DNA from: Dactylosporangium vinaceum
GTDB taxonomy: Bacteria; Actinomycetota; Actinomycetes; Mycobacteriales; Micromonosporaceae
DNA length: 64,000 nt
Direction of reading: 5' to 3'
Assembly (NCBI RefSeq): GCF_019904175.1
Contig: NZ_CP061913.1
Location: forward strand, 9,858,001-9,922,000
Part shown: piece after piece, positions 17,807 to 26,833 of the stretch
Position numbering within the stretch: the first letter of the stretch is position 1
Layout: the number at the start of each line of letters is the position of its first letter
Notes under the pieces: generated by a model
The model's input: the letters and a program-made list of their open reading frames with translations, nothing else
Told to the model about the DNA's origin: nothing
Databases searched by the model: none
Program-made: the position numbers and the translations under genes

Positions 17807-17951
17807 CGGCCCGCCGCCGGCCCGGCTCGGCCGAACACCGCAGTGCGGCCCGCCGGACGAGGCATGCGAGGCCCGCCGCGACGCCGGCGCCCGGCGGATC
17901 GCGCCCGGTCGGTGCACCGGGCGCGCGCCCGCGGCCGGGAGCGGAGGGCGC

Positions 17952-19103
17952 GTGACTTCACTGCTGGAGCCGGTCGAGCCGCGGTACGGCCGGGAGAGCC
18001 TGGCCGACGTCATGCCCTCGGTGCTGCACGTGCTCGGCGTCGACGGCGAAGCGGACGCGCTCGGGCTCGCGGCGGAGCTGGCCGGCGTGCGCCGCATCGC
18101 CGTGGTGCTCCTCGACGGGCTGGGCTGGCATCAGCTGCCCCTGGCGGCCGCATCGGCGCCGACGCTCGGCGACATGGCGGCCGGGCGGCTCGGGCGCGGC
18201 CGGGCGATCACGTCCGGGTTTCCGTCAACCACGCCGGTCAGCCTGGTCACGCTCGGCACCGGTACCGCCCCCGGCCGCCACGGCGTCGTCGGCTTCAACC
18301 TGCACCGGCCCGGGACCGACCGGGTGCTCAACCACCTGCGCTGGACCGACGAGCCCGACCCGGCCGCCTGGCAGCCGGTGCCGACCGCGTTCACCCGGGC
18401 CGAGGCGGCCGGGCTGGCCCCCGTGGTCGTGACCAACCCGACGTTCGGCGGCAGCGGGCTGTCGGCGTCCGCGTATCGCGGTGCCCGGCTCGGGGCCGGG
18501 GTCGAGGCGGACGCGGTGGCCGCGGCGATGCTTGCCGCGCTGCACGACTCCCGCCTGGTGTACGGGTATCTCCCCGACGTCGACCGGGCCGGTCACGACT
18601 TCGGCCTGGCCACCCCGCAGTGGCAGCGAGCCGCGGCGGACGCGGATCGGCTTGTCGCCCGCCTGTTCGACGGTCTGCCGCCCGACTCGGCGCTCATCGT
18701 GACGGCCGACCACGGCCAGCTCGACGTCCCGGCCGATCGGCGCATCGACCTGGACCTCGACCCGCGCCTGACCGAGGGGGTGGCGTTCGTGGCCGGCGAG
18801 GCCCGGGTCCGCTACCTGCACACCCGGCCGGGCGCCGAGGCCGACGTCCGGCAGACCTGGCAGACCGTCCTGGCCGACCGCGCCCTGGTCGTCTCCCGCG
18901 AGGAGGCGGTCGCGTCCGGCTGGTTCGGCCCGGTCCCCGAGTCGCACCTCCAGCGCATCGGCGACGTCGTGGCCGTGTGCCGCGACCGCTGGGTGCTCCT
19001 GGCCAGCGCCCACGAACCCCCGCGCCTCGGGAACATGATCGCCTTCCACGGCTCCGACACCGCTGCCGAAATGGAGATCCCGCTGCTCGTCGCCCGCCGT
19101 TGA
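17952..19103 (+). CDS. Alkaline-phosphatase-superfamily nucleotide pyrophosphatase/phosphodiesterase
   Basis: 383 aa enzyme of the type I phosphodiesterase fold. Metal and nucleophile positions can be traced: VVLLDGLGWHQL (first Asp, about residue 56), SGFPSTTPVSLVTLGTG (Thr nucleophile, about 95), YGYLPDVDRAGHDFG (Asp and His, about 208-222) and VTADHGQLDVP (Asp-His, about 252). No signal peptide is apparent, so it is probably cytoplasmic. The GTG at 17952 follows GGAGGGC closely. Neighbours give no pathway; homologues are commonly found near the dinB/dcw region in actinobacteria. Confidence 0.85.
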   Translation: MTSLLEPVEPRYGRESLADVMPSVLHVLGVDGEADALGLAAELAGVRRIAVVLLDGLGWHQLPLAAASAPTLGDMAAGRLGRGRAITSGFPSTTPVSLVTLGTGTAPGRHGVVGFNLHRPGTDRVLNHLRWTDEPDPAAWQPVPTAFTRAEAAGLAPVVVTNPTFGGSGLSASAYRGARLGAGVEADAVAAAMLAALHDSRLVYGYLPDVDRAGHDFGLATPQWQRAAADADRLVARLFDGLPPDSALIVTADHGQLDVPADRRIDLDLDPRLTEGVAFVAGEARVRYLHTRPGAEADVRQTWQTVLADRALVVSREEAVASGWFGPVPESHLQRIGDVVAVCRDRWVLLASAHEPPRLGNMIAFHGSDTAAEMEIPLLVARR

Positions 19104-19114
19104 CGGCGACTGCC

Positions 19115-19576
19115 TCAGCTGTACGCGGGCAGGCGGCGCGGGTCCGCAACGCTCGACCCGCCCAGGAGCGCCATCAGGTGGCGCACGTGGCGTGAGAGCT
19201 CGAGGGCGTCCGGGCCGGCCTGCGCGGCGACCAGGGCGAGGAGCTGCTGGCGGGACTCGACGACCACCACACCGGGGACGGCGGCCGCCGGGTCGTCGGG
19301 CAGGACGGCGACGGTGGCGCGGTGGATGCCCAGCTGGCCGGCTCGGTTGACGAATGTCTCGCCCGGGGTCAGCAGCGGGATCCGGCGCGCTCTGGTCCAG
19401 GCGACGACGAGCAGTACAGCCGCCGCTTGAGGGTTTGTCGCCCGTTGCCACCGGGAGCCCGGAGTCATCATCAGGCCCGGGACGATGCTGCAGGTCAGGG
19501 CCGGATTGCGGCGGCGGAGGCCCTCGACGGCGGCGACAACCGGCGCCAGGGGCGAGGTCATCGCGAGCGGAGTCAT
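19115..19576 (-). CDS. Conserved-looking protein of unknown function under a putative iron-box promoter
   Basis: 153 aa, no family recognised. Strong third-position GC supports coding. The sequence looks like a small soluble alpha/beta protein: hydrophobic strands AAVLLVVAWT, RATVAVLP and GVVVVES, and a final stretch LSRHVRHLMALLGG. Its importance comes from its promoter: TTGACG, 17-nt spacer and TACCTT end 6 nt before the ATG, so the transcript would be leaderless, and an iron-regulator-like palindrome covers the spacer and -10. It is convergent with the phosphodiesterase gene (11-bp gap) and divergent from dinB. A role in iron-responsive physiology is inferred from the site only. Confidence 0.7.
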   Translation of the reverse strand: MTPLAMTSPLAPVVAAVEGLRRRNPALTCSIVPGLMMTPGSRWQRATNPQAAAVLLVVAWTRARRIPLLTPGETFVNRAGQLGIHRATVAVLPDDPAAAVPGVVVVESRQQLLALVAAQAGPDALELSRHVRHLMALLGGSSVADPRRLPAYS

Positions 19577-19582
19577 GCCAGG

Positions 19583-19611
19583 AAGGTAAGGCAGACCTAA
19601 GTTTTCGTCAA
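19583..19611 (-). promoter_or_regulatory. Promoter with overlapping DtxR/IdeR-type iron box
   Basis: Minus strand: -35 TTGACG (19611-19606), 17-nt spacer, -10 TACCTT (19588-19583), then 6 nt to the ATG at 19576. Within the spacer and -10 is TTAGGTCTGCCTTACCT (19600-19584), which matches the 19-bp IdeR/DtxR consensus at about 13 positions with both halves recognisable. Repressor binding here would directly block RNA polymerase. Confidence 0.6.
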
Positions 19612-19643
19612 TTTTGTCGTAGGGTGCCGCTAGGGTTTGCGGT

Positions 19644-20951
19644 GTGGGGCGGAGTCAGGCGGTACCGCGCGGCGGCGGCGGCGAGTTCGGGCCGGACGCC
19701 GACGACACGGGCTGCACCGTGTTGCACGTCGACATGGATGCGTTCTATGCGTCGGTGGAGGTGCGGCGGCGGCCCGAGCTGCGCGGCAAACCCGTCATCG
19801 TGGGCGGGGAGGGGCCGCGCGGGGTCGTGTCGGCGGCCAGCTACGAGGCCCGAAAGTTCGGCGTGCACAGCGCGATGCCGGGTGCGCGGGCCCGGCGGCT
19901 GTGCCCGCACGCGGTGTTCCTGGCGCCCGACTTCACCGCCTACACGGAGGCGTCCCGGGCCGTGATGGGGATCTTTCGGGACGTCACGCCGCTCGTCGAG
20001 CCGCTCTCGCTCGACGAGGCGTTCCTGGACGTGGCGGGCGCGCGCAAGCTGCTCGGGCGCCCGGGCGAGATCGCGGGGCTGATCCGGCGGCGGGTGGCGG
20101 CGGAGCAGCGGCTGACCTGCTCGGTCGGGGTGGCGGGGACGAAGTTCCTGGCCAAGCTCGGGTCGACGCGGGCCAAGCCGGACGGGATGGTCGTGGTGCC
20201 GCGGGCGCGGGAGCTGGAGTATCTGCATCCGCTGCCGGTCGCCGCGCTCTGGGGCGTCGGCGAGCGGACCGCGGAGACCCTCGCCCGGCTCGGGCTCAAG
20301 ACCATCGGCGACCTCGCCGCCGCGCCGCGGGGGCTGCTGCGCTCGGCCGTCGGCGAGGCGTCGGCCCATCACCTGCACGAGTTGTCCTGGGCGCGCGACC
20401 CCCGACGGGTGATACCCGAACAGGTGGAGAAGTCGATCGGCGCCGAGACCACCTTCGACGTCGATGTGAGCGATCCGACGGTCATCCGGCGCACGATGCT
20501 CGTCCTGTCCGGCAAGGTCGCCGAGCGGCTCCGCCACGCCGGGCAGGCCGGCCGGACGGTCTCGGTCAAGATCAGACTGGCCGACTTCCAGACCCTGTCC
20601 CGGTCACGCACAGTAGACGTCCCCACCGACGTGGCCCGCGAGATCTTCGAGCTCGGCTGGGCGTTGTTCCAGGCCGCACGCCCGGGCGAGCGCATCCGGC
20701 TGATCGGGGTGCGGGTCGAGGGCCTCGTGCACGCCGACGGCCAGCCGCGCCAGATGACACTGGGTGAGCGCGACCACGGCTGGCGCGACGCCGAACGGGC
20801 GGCCGACGCGGTCGCCGCACGGTTCGGCCGCGGGCTCGTCAAGCCGGCCAGCCTGCTCCGCGGTGACGGATTACGCACTGACGGAAACGGGTCCGCACCG
20901 CGCGGGGAGGAGACGATCGAACCCCCGGCAAGACACAATGGAGGGGCGTGA
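19644..20951 (+). CDS. dinB: DNA polymerase IV (Y-family, DinB)
   Basis: Translesion polymerase. 435 aa. Palm residues are intact: VDMDAFYASVE (about residues 29-39, first catalytic Asp) and LSLDEAFLDV (about 121-130, catalytic Asp-Glu). The helix-hairpin-helix segment ALWGVGERTAETLARLG and the little-finger domain (about 250-365) follow. It is distinct from the ImuB-type Y-family protein at 35.2-36.7 kb, which lacks such residues. In Streptomyces and relatives dinB and DUF3040 lie next to the dcw cluster; here 15 kb of other genes separate them from mraZ. Confidence 0.96.
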   Translation: MGRSQAVPRGGGGEFGPDADDTGCTVLHVDMDAFYASVEVRRRPELRGKPVIVGGEGPRGVVSAASYEARKFGVHSAMPGARARRLCPHAVFLAPDFTAYTEASRAVMGIFRDVTPLVEPLSLDEAFLDVAGARKLLGRPGEIAGLIRRRVAAEQRLTCSVGVAGTKFLAKLGSTRAKPDGMVVVPRARELEYLHPLPVAALWGVGERTAETLARLGLKTIGDLAAAPRGLLRSAVGEASAHHLHELSWARDPRRVIPEQVEKSIGAETTFDVDVSDPTVIRRTMLVLSGKVAERLRHAGQAGRTVSVKIRLADFQTLSRSRTVDVPTDVAREIFELGWALFQAARPGERIRLIGVRVEGLVHADGQPRQMTLGERDHGWRDAERAADAVAARFGRGLVKPASLLRGDGLRTDGNGSAPRGEETIEPPARHNGGA

Positions 20952-21128
20952 GGGCTACTTCGCGAGGAACCCCGTTGGAAAATTCGTCGGAAAATCGGCA
21001 CGGCCGGACCATCGTCCCGCTTTCCGACGCGTTGACCCCCTCGTAAACTTGCCAGTACGCAGCCGTCCGGCTGTGCCGGACTGCCGGTCCTCTTTCGAGG
21101 CCGGCCTTCGCGACCGGGGAGGAGTGCC

Positions 21129-21512
21129 GTGCCGCTCTCGGAGCACGAGCAGCGGCTGTTCGATCAAATCGAGCGGTCGCTAGCCGAGGATCCCAAGTTC
21201 GCTTCGGCGGTGCGCGCCACCGACCCGCGGTTCCATGCCAAGCGCCGGATGATCGCCGCAGGAATCCTGCTGCTGGCCGGCATGGCGCTGCTTGTCTACG
21301 GCGTAGCCATTTCGATTCCCCTCCTGGGCGTCGGCGGCTTCCTGGTGATGCTGGGCGCCTTGGCGTTCGGCGTGCAGGCGTACCGTCGCGGCCAGTCCAC
21401 CGATCTGCACGCCGTCGGCGGCACGGCCACCCGCCGGACCCGCCAGCGCCGCGGAGGCTTGGTGGACCGCCTGGAGGACCGCTGGCGCCGGCGGCCAGAG
21501 GGCGACCTCTGA
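21129..21512 (+). CDS. DUF3040 membrane protein
   Basis: 127 aa protein of a family characteristic of actinobacteria and usually located by the division cluster. It begins MPLSEHEQRLFDQIERSLAE, the hallmark DUF3040 N-terminus, followed by two adjacent membrane helices (about residues 42-60 and 62-82) and an Arg-rich cytoplasmic tail. GTG start at 21129 with GGGGAGGAG upstream. Function is unknown. The gap 20952-21128 upstream holds no gene. Confidence 0.9.
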   Translation: MPLSEHEQRLFDQIERSLAEDPKFASAVRATDPRFHAKRRMIAAGILLLAGMALLVYGVAISIPLLGVGGFLVMLGALAFGVQAYRRGQSTDLHAVGGTATRRTRQRRGGLVDRLEDRWRRRPEGDL

Positions 21513-22098
21513 CGGCTGTCGAACGCGCTTTGGGCCGCGTGGCGGGGTAACTTTCGCCGGACGGCCCAACTGCGGTAGAAAGCTGCCCACCTTCCGCCGA
21601 GCTCTCCCCCGAGTGCCGCTCCTGCCGCCCGCCATCTCGCCTCGGCAACCCGCCCTGCGCGCCGGCCGCCGGCCGCCGGTGAGTGGGGCGCTTTGTTTCA
21701 TTTGTGCCTTTTGTCAGCTGTCGGGTCCGGCTGCGCACCTCGGGTGGCCCTGGTTGAGCGGACGCTCCCGCGCCGCCCCAGCCGCGCCGCGCCCGCTGCT
21801 CCGCTGCGGCCGGTGTTGGCGAGCGCCGGGGCAGGCCATTGGCGCCTTGGGGCGATTCGCGTCCTTCGTCTTCGTGACGGACTTTCGTGTGATTACCGTT
21901 TGATGCCGATATATGGGAAATGTGGGAGCGAATCGGTAGAGCGGGGATTGACTATCGCGTGAAGGCAACAGAGACCCCTGGCGTCGATCTCCCACCGCGA
22001 CCCACCTACCCGGCGCCGGCCGACACCGGCGTGACGCGGCAGCGGGTCCGGGCGCCTGGGAAACTGGCTCACTGATGGCCGGGTGGGGTCGCCGCTAG
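21513..22098. other. Gene-poor spacer downstream of DUF3040
   Basis: No convincing gene seen. The only weakly possible one is a 38-codon frame at 21959-22075 (plus strand, GTG start) with fair codon use but no ribosome site or recognisable family. Local AT-richer patches (21885-21925) could hold a promoter. The 1364-bp gap between DUF3040 and thiC is the largest in the window. Confidence 0.5.
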
Positions 22099-22099
22099 C

Positions 22100-22157
22100 C
22101 GATATGTCGGGCGCTGGCGCGCCTCGACATATCGGACTTATCGCCTGACGGGGTATT
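22100..22157 (-). repeat. Dispersed structured repeat, copy 1
   Basis: Read on the minus strand: conserved AATACCCCGTCAGGCGATAA block followed by a near-perfect 16-bp hairpin (outer arms 22099-22109 and 22125-22135, inner GGCGC/GCGCC, one bulged base). The same element occurs at 41125-41181 with the first 31 nt identical. It lies in non-coding DNA. See findings. Confidence 0.85.
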
Positions 22158-22179
22158 TGGCCGTTTTAGGTGAGTGCGG

Positions 22180-22870
22180 TGATCGCGGGCACAGAATTTG
22201 GGCCCGCGGCGTTGCGGGCGTGCATTGGTATGACATGGGTGGCGAGCCGGTTGCGGGTCGCGCGGTTGCTGGATTCTGGGCTTGCGGGCTCGCCGGGGTG
22301 ATGGGCGCGGTTGTGGGCCTGCGGGCCGCGGTTGCGGGGCCGTGGGCTTGCAGGGTTGCGGGCTCGCGTGGGTGGTAGGCGCGGGTTTGTGGGCTTGCAG
22401 AGTTGTGGGCTTGCGGGCTCGCGGGGTGGTAGCCGCGCGGTTGCGTGCTCGCATGGGTTGCGGGCGCAGGGCTGCGGCTCTTGGGCGGCGGGCGCGCGGT
22501 TATGGGCTCTTGGGCCGCGGGCTCGCGGGAGTTGCAGGGTTCGCGAGGGCTGCAGGGGTTGCGGGGTTGCAGGTTCGCGAGGGTTGCGGGGTTGCAGGTT
22601 CGCGCGGGTTGCAGGGGTTGCAGGTTCGCGCGGGCTGCAGGGGGTTGCGGGGGTGCGAGCTCGCGGGGTTACAGGGTTCGCGGTTGCAGGGGTTGTGGGT
22701 GTCGATGCCGGAGTGCGAGAGGAGAGCCGCGCGGCTGTCTCGTTGAGTTGCGGGCCCGCGGGGGTTGCGGGCGCGATCTCGGGGAGTTGTCGCCGTAGGG
22801 TCGCGGCGGTTGTGGGTGGGGGTCGCGAGGGTTGTGGACGTCGGGTCGCGGGAGTTGTGGGCGCGGGTGC
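22180..22870 (+). repeat. G-rich minisatellite-like tract downstream of thiC
   Basis: About 690 bp of degenerate repeats of the type GTTGCGGG, GGGCTCGCG and TTGCAGGTTCGCG with extreme G-over-C bias on the plus strand. The clearest unit, TTGCAGGTTCGCG, starts at 22567, 22592 and 22618 (25-26 bp periods, not multiples of three). All overlapping open frames are low-complexity and lack codon bias, so it is judged non-coding. It lies immediately 3' of thiC. Confidence 0.8.
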
Positions 22871-22876
22871 GGCGCT

Positions 22877-24382
<1,506 letters not shown>

Positions 24383-24436
24383 CACAAACCTCCCAGAAAA
24401 CGGCGCACTCCACCCCGGAAGGGGGGAGCGGATTAC

Positions 24437-25240
24437 CTAAAAGGGGCCCCAGCCGAGGGGGCCGTGCCCGGCTCCGAGCGACCAGGAGGCCGAGCGGCTC
24501 AGGGCGGCGTGGACGTACGTCTTGGCCTCGGCCAGCGCGACCGGCAGCTCGGCCCCGGCGGCGAGGTTGGCGGCCGTGGCGGCGGCGAACGTACACCCGG
24601 TGCCGTGGTTGTTGGCCGTGTCGATCCACGGGGCGGTCATGAGCGAGGTGCGGCCGTCGAACCAGACCGCGTCCACGGCCTCGGCACTCCCCCGCAGGTG
24701 GCCGCCCTTCACCACGACGCAGCGGGGTCCGTAGGCGGCCAGGTCGGCCGCGGCCTTGACGGCGTCGTCGGCGTCGAGGACGTCCCGGCCGAGCAGCACC
24801 GACGCCTCGCGCAGGTTGGGTGTGACGACGGCGGCGTGCGGGAAGAGCAGCTCCAGGTAGGCCCGCTCGGCATCGGCCGTGAAGAGCCGGTCGCCGGAGG
24901 AGGCCACGAGCACCGGGTCGACCACCAGGTTGGGCAGCCGCGGCGCGAACCGGGCCACGAGCGCCACCGTCTCCGGGGTGGCCAGCATGCCGGTCTTCAC
25001 GGCGGCCACCGGCAGGTCGTCGAGGACGGCCTCGAGCTGGGCGGCGACGAACTCGGGGGCGACGGCCGAGATGGCCCGCACGCCTACCGTGTTCTGGGCG
25101 GTGAGCGCGGTGATCACGCTGGTGCCGAAGGCGCGGTGGGCGGCGAAGGTTTTCAGGTCGGCCTGGACCCCGGCGCCGCCGCCGGAGTCCGAACCGGCGA
25201 TGGTGAGGGCCACCGGCGGGTTTCCCGCAAGCACGCTCAC
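24437..25240 (-). CDS. thiD: Hydroxymethylpyrimidine/phosphomethylpyrimidine kinase ThiD
   Basis: Ribokinase-fold enzyme that phosphorylates HMP and HMP-P. 267 aa from GTG 25240; the start forms a GTGA overlap with the upstream tenI/thiE-like stop. The family N-terminus ALTIAGSDSGGGAGVQADLK (about residues 11-30), VDPVLVASSGDRL (about 105) and the anion-hole motif NNHGTGCTFAAA (about 208-219) are present. Translational coupling to the preceding gene places it in the thiS-thiG operon. Confidence 0.97.
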   Translation of the reverse strand: MSVLAGNPPVALTIAGSDSGGGAGVQADLKTFAAHRAFGTSVITALTAQNTVGVRAISAVAPEFVAAQLEAVLDDLPVAAVKTGMLATPETVALVARFAPRLPNLVVDPVLVASSGDRLFTADAERAYLELLFPHAAVVTPNLREASVLLGRDVLDADDAVKAAADLAAYGPRCVVVKGGHLRGSAEAVDAVWFDGRTSLMTAPWIDTANNHGTGCTFAAATAANLAAGAELPVALAEAKTYVHAALSRSASWSLGAGHGPLGWGPF

Positions 25241-25743
25241 GCCGTCAGCATCTCCTTGACCAGGCGGGCCGGGTCCTCGGCGCGCATGACGGCACCCATC
25301 ACGGCCGCGCCGGCCGCGCCCTCGTCGAGGCAGAGGCGGACGCGGGCCGGGGTGTCGACGCCGCCGAGCGCGTACACCGGCAGCGGTGCGGCCATCGCCA
25401 TCCGGCCGAGCGCGGCCAGGCCGAGCGGCGGGCCGTAGCCGGGCTTGCTGCGGGAGGCGAAGATCGGCGACAGCGTGGCGTATTCGGCGTCGGCCGCGAC
25501 CAGCTCCTCCAGCGAGTGGCACTTGGCCAGCCCGTTGTCCTCCTCCAGGAGCAGGCGCCCGCCGACCTGGTCGAGGCGTGTGCGCAGGGCGGCGGCCAGG
25601 CGCAGCCGGCGGCGCGGGGGCAGATCGTGCTCTCGCAGCACCACCAGCCGGACCCCGCCGTCCACAGCGCCGGCGATCACCTCGTCCAGCGGGCGTTCGG
25701 CCTGCCGGCGGTCGGTGAAGACGATGAGGGCGGGCTCTACCAC
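25237..25743 (-). CDS. Shortened ThiE/TenI-family protein
   Basis: 168 aa, related to thiamine-phosphate synthase and the thiazole tautomerase TenI, but shorter than the usual 190-215 aa. It has the barrel start ALIVFTDRRQ, a CHSLEEL segment and the phosphate-binding end LSPIFASRSKPGYGPPLGL ... PVYALGGV, yet the middle portion that in ThiE holds the NDR and DG-H-GQ substrate motifs is missing between LLLEEDN and LAKCHS. A full ThiE is encoded at 27.9-28.5 kb, so this copy is better read as a TenI-like accessory enzyme. It overlaps thiG by 7 nt and thiD by 4 nt. Confidence 0.8.
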   Translation of the reverse strand: MVEPALIVFTDRRQAERPLDEVIAGAVDGGVRLVVLREHDLPPRRRLRLAAALRTRLDQVGGRLLLEEDNGLAKCHSLEELVAADAEYATLSPIFASRSKPGYGPPLGLAALGRMAMAAPLPVYALGGVDTPARVRLCLDEGAAGAAVMGAVMRAEDPARLVKEMLTA

Positions 25744-26504
25744 GGCATGCCTCCGGTCGGGCTCGATGCGGTCGCGTGCAGGCGGCGGGGGATGCGCCCG
25801 GCCAGGTACGCCAGCCGGCCGGCCCGCACCGCGAGGCGCATCGCCTCGGCCATCCGCGCCGGGTGCTCGGCCCGGGTGACCGCGGAGGCCAGCAGCACGC
25901 CGTCGCAGCCGAGCTCCATGGCCAGCGCGGCGTCGGATGCGGTACCGATGCCGGCGTCGAGGATGACCGGGACGGTGACAAGCTTCCGGATCAGGGCGAT
26001 GTTGTGCGGGTTGCGGATGCCCAGCCCGGAGCCGATGGGCGCACCGAGCGGCATGACCGCCGCGCAGCCCGCGTCGGCCAGGCGCTGCGCGAGGATCGGA
26101 TCATCGCTGGTGTACGGCAGGACGGTGAACCCGTCCTCGACGAGCCGGGCGGCCGCGGCGACAAGTTCGACGCCGTCGGGCAGCAGCGTCTCCTCGTCGC
26201 CGATCACCTCGAGCTTCACCCAGTCGGTGTCGAACGCCTCGCGGGCCAGGTGGGCCAGCTTCACCGCCTCGGTCGCCGTGTAGCAGCCGGCGGTGTTGGG
26301 CAGGACGCGTACCCCGCAGCGCTCGACCACCGCCAGCAGCGACGGCGCGGCCGGGTCGAGCCGCCGCAGCGCGACGGTGACAAGGGCCGTCTCGCTGGCC
26401 CGGATCGCCGCCTCGAGGGCCGCGTGGCTGGTGGCGCCGCCCGTGCCCAGGATCAGCCGGGACGGCAGGTCGACGCCGCCGACCACGAAGTGATCGTCAG
26501 CCAC
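25737..26504 (-). CDS. thiG: Thiazole synthase ThiG
   Basis: TIM-barrel enzyme that assembles the thiazole phosphate from deoxyxylulose-5-phosphate, a glycine imine (from ThiO) and ThiS thiocarboxylate. 255 aa. Conserved Lys in DWVKLEVIGD (about residue 99), LILGTGGATSHA near the start, and phosphate-site motifs LGAPIGSGLGI (about 154) and LDAGIGTASDAA. Overlaps thiS by 8 nt and the TenI-like gene by 7 nt, so the genes are tightly coupled. Confidence 0.97.
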   Translation of the reverse strand: MADDHFVVGGVDLPSRLILGTGGATSHAALEAAIRASETALVTVALRRLDPAAPSLLAVVERCGVRVLPNTAGCYTATEAVKLAHLAREAFDTDWVKLEVIGDEETLLPDGVELVAAAARLVEDGFTVLPYTSDDPILAQRLADAGCAAVMPLGAPIGSGLGIRNPHNIALIRKLVTVPVILDAGIGTASDAALAMELGCDGVLLASAVTRAEHPARMAEAMRLAVRAGRLAYLAGRIPRRLHATASSPTGGMPW

Positions 26505-26700
26505 CCTGCACCGCCGTCAGCACCTCGACGCGGTCGCCGTCGGCCGGGCGGGTGTCGGACCAGCGGGAGCGGGGTACCACGGCGCCGTTCACCGCGACGG
26601 CGACACCGCGCGGATCCTCACCGGCGAGCGTGCGTACGACGTCGGCGACTGTCGTGTCGTCGGCGACCGTCGACGCGACGGCGTTGACTACGAGCTGCAT
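26497..26700 (-). CDS. thiS: Sulfur-carrier protein ThiS
   Basis: Ubiquitin-fold sulfur carrier for thiazole synthesis; 67 aa from ATG 26700 ending in the required Gly-Gly (VQGG), which is adenylated and thiocarboxylated. A GTG at 26709 in frame is an alternative, but the AGGAG ribosome site 8 nt before the ATG favours the shorter form. The start lies about 13 nt after the TPP riboswitch, whose 3' strand adjoins this ribosome site, so TPP should control its translation. Confidence 0.95.
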   Translation of the reverse strand: MQLVVNAVASTVADDTTVADVVRTLAGEDPRGVAVAVNGAVVPRSRWSDTRPADGDRVEVLTAVQGG

Positions 26701-26712
26701 AGGGCTCACTCC

Positions 26713-26801
26713 TGCCTCCCTGCGCCGGCATGACCCGGATCAGGTTCGACGGTCGGGGGCTCACAGCCCCCCTCTCAGCCCGGTCACACCGGACTCCCGC
26801 G
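26713..26801 (-). ncRNA. TPP (THI-box) riboswitch
   Basis: Minus strand shows the universally conserved THI-box segments in order: GGGAGTCC, CCGGGCTGAGAGG, a GC hairpin (GGGGGGCTGTGAGCCCCC), GACCGTCGAACCTGATCCGG, GTCATGCCGGCGCAGGGAG. It lies between thiO and thiS and ends next to the thiS ribosome site, arguing for translational control of thiS-thiG-tenI-thiD. No T-tract terminator follows. Confidence 0.96.
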
Positions 26802-26833
26802 GGAACGTCTCGACCATAAACCCGACGGCACGG

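Noticed and set aside
22095..22454. 119-codon Pro/Arg/Thr-rich frame on the minus strand
   Set aside because: Composition only reflects the G-rich repeat tract and the hairpin element; no start signals or codon bias.
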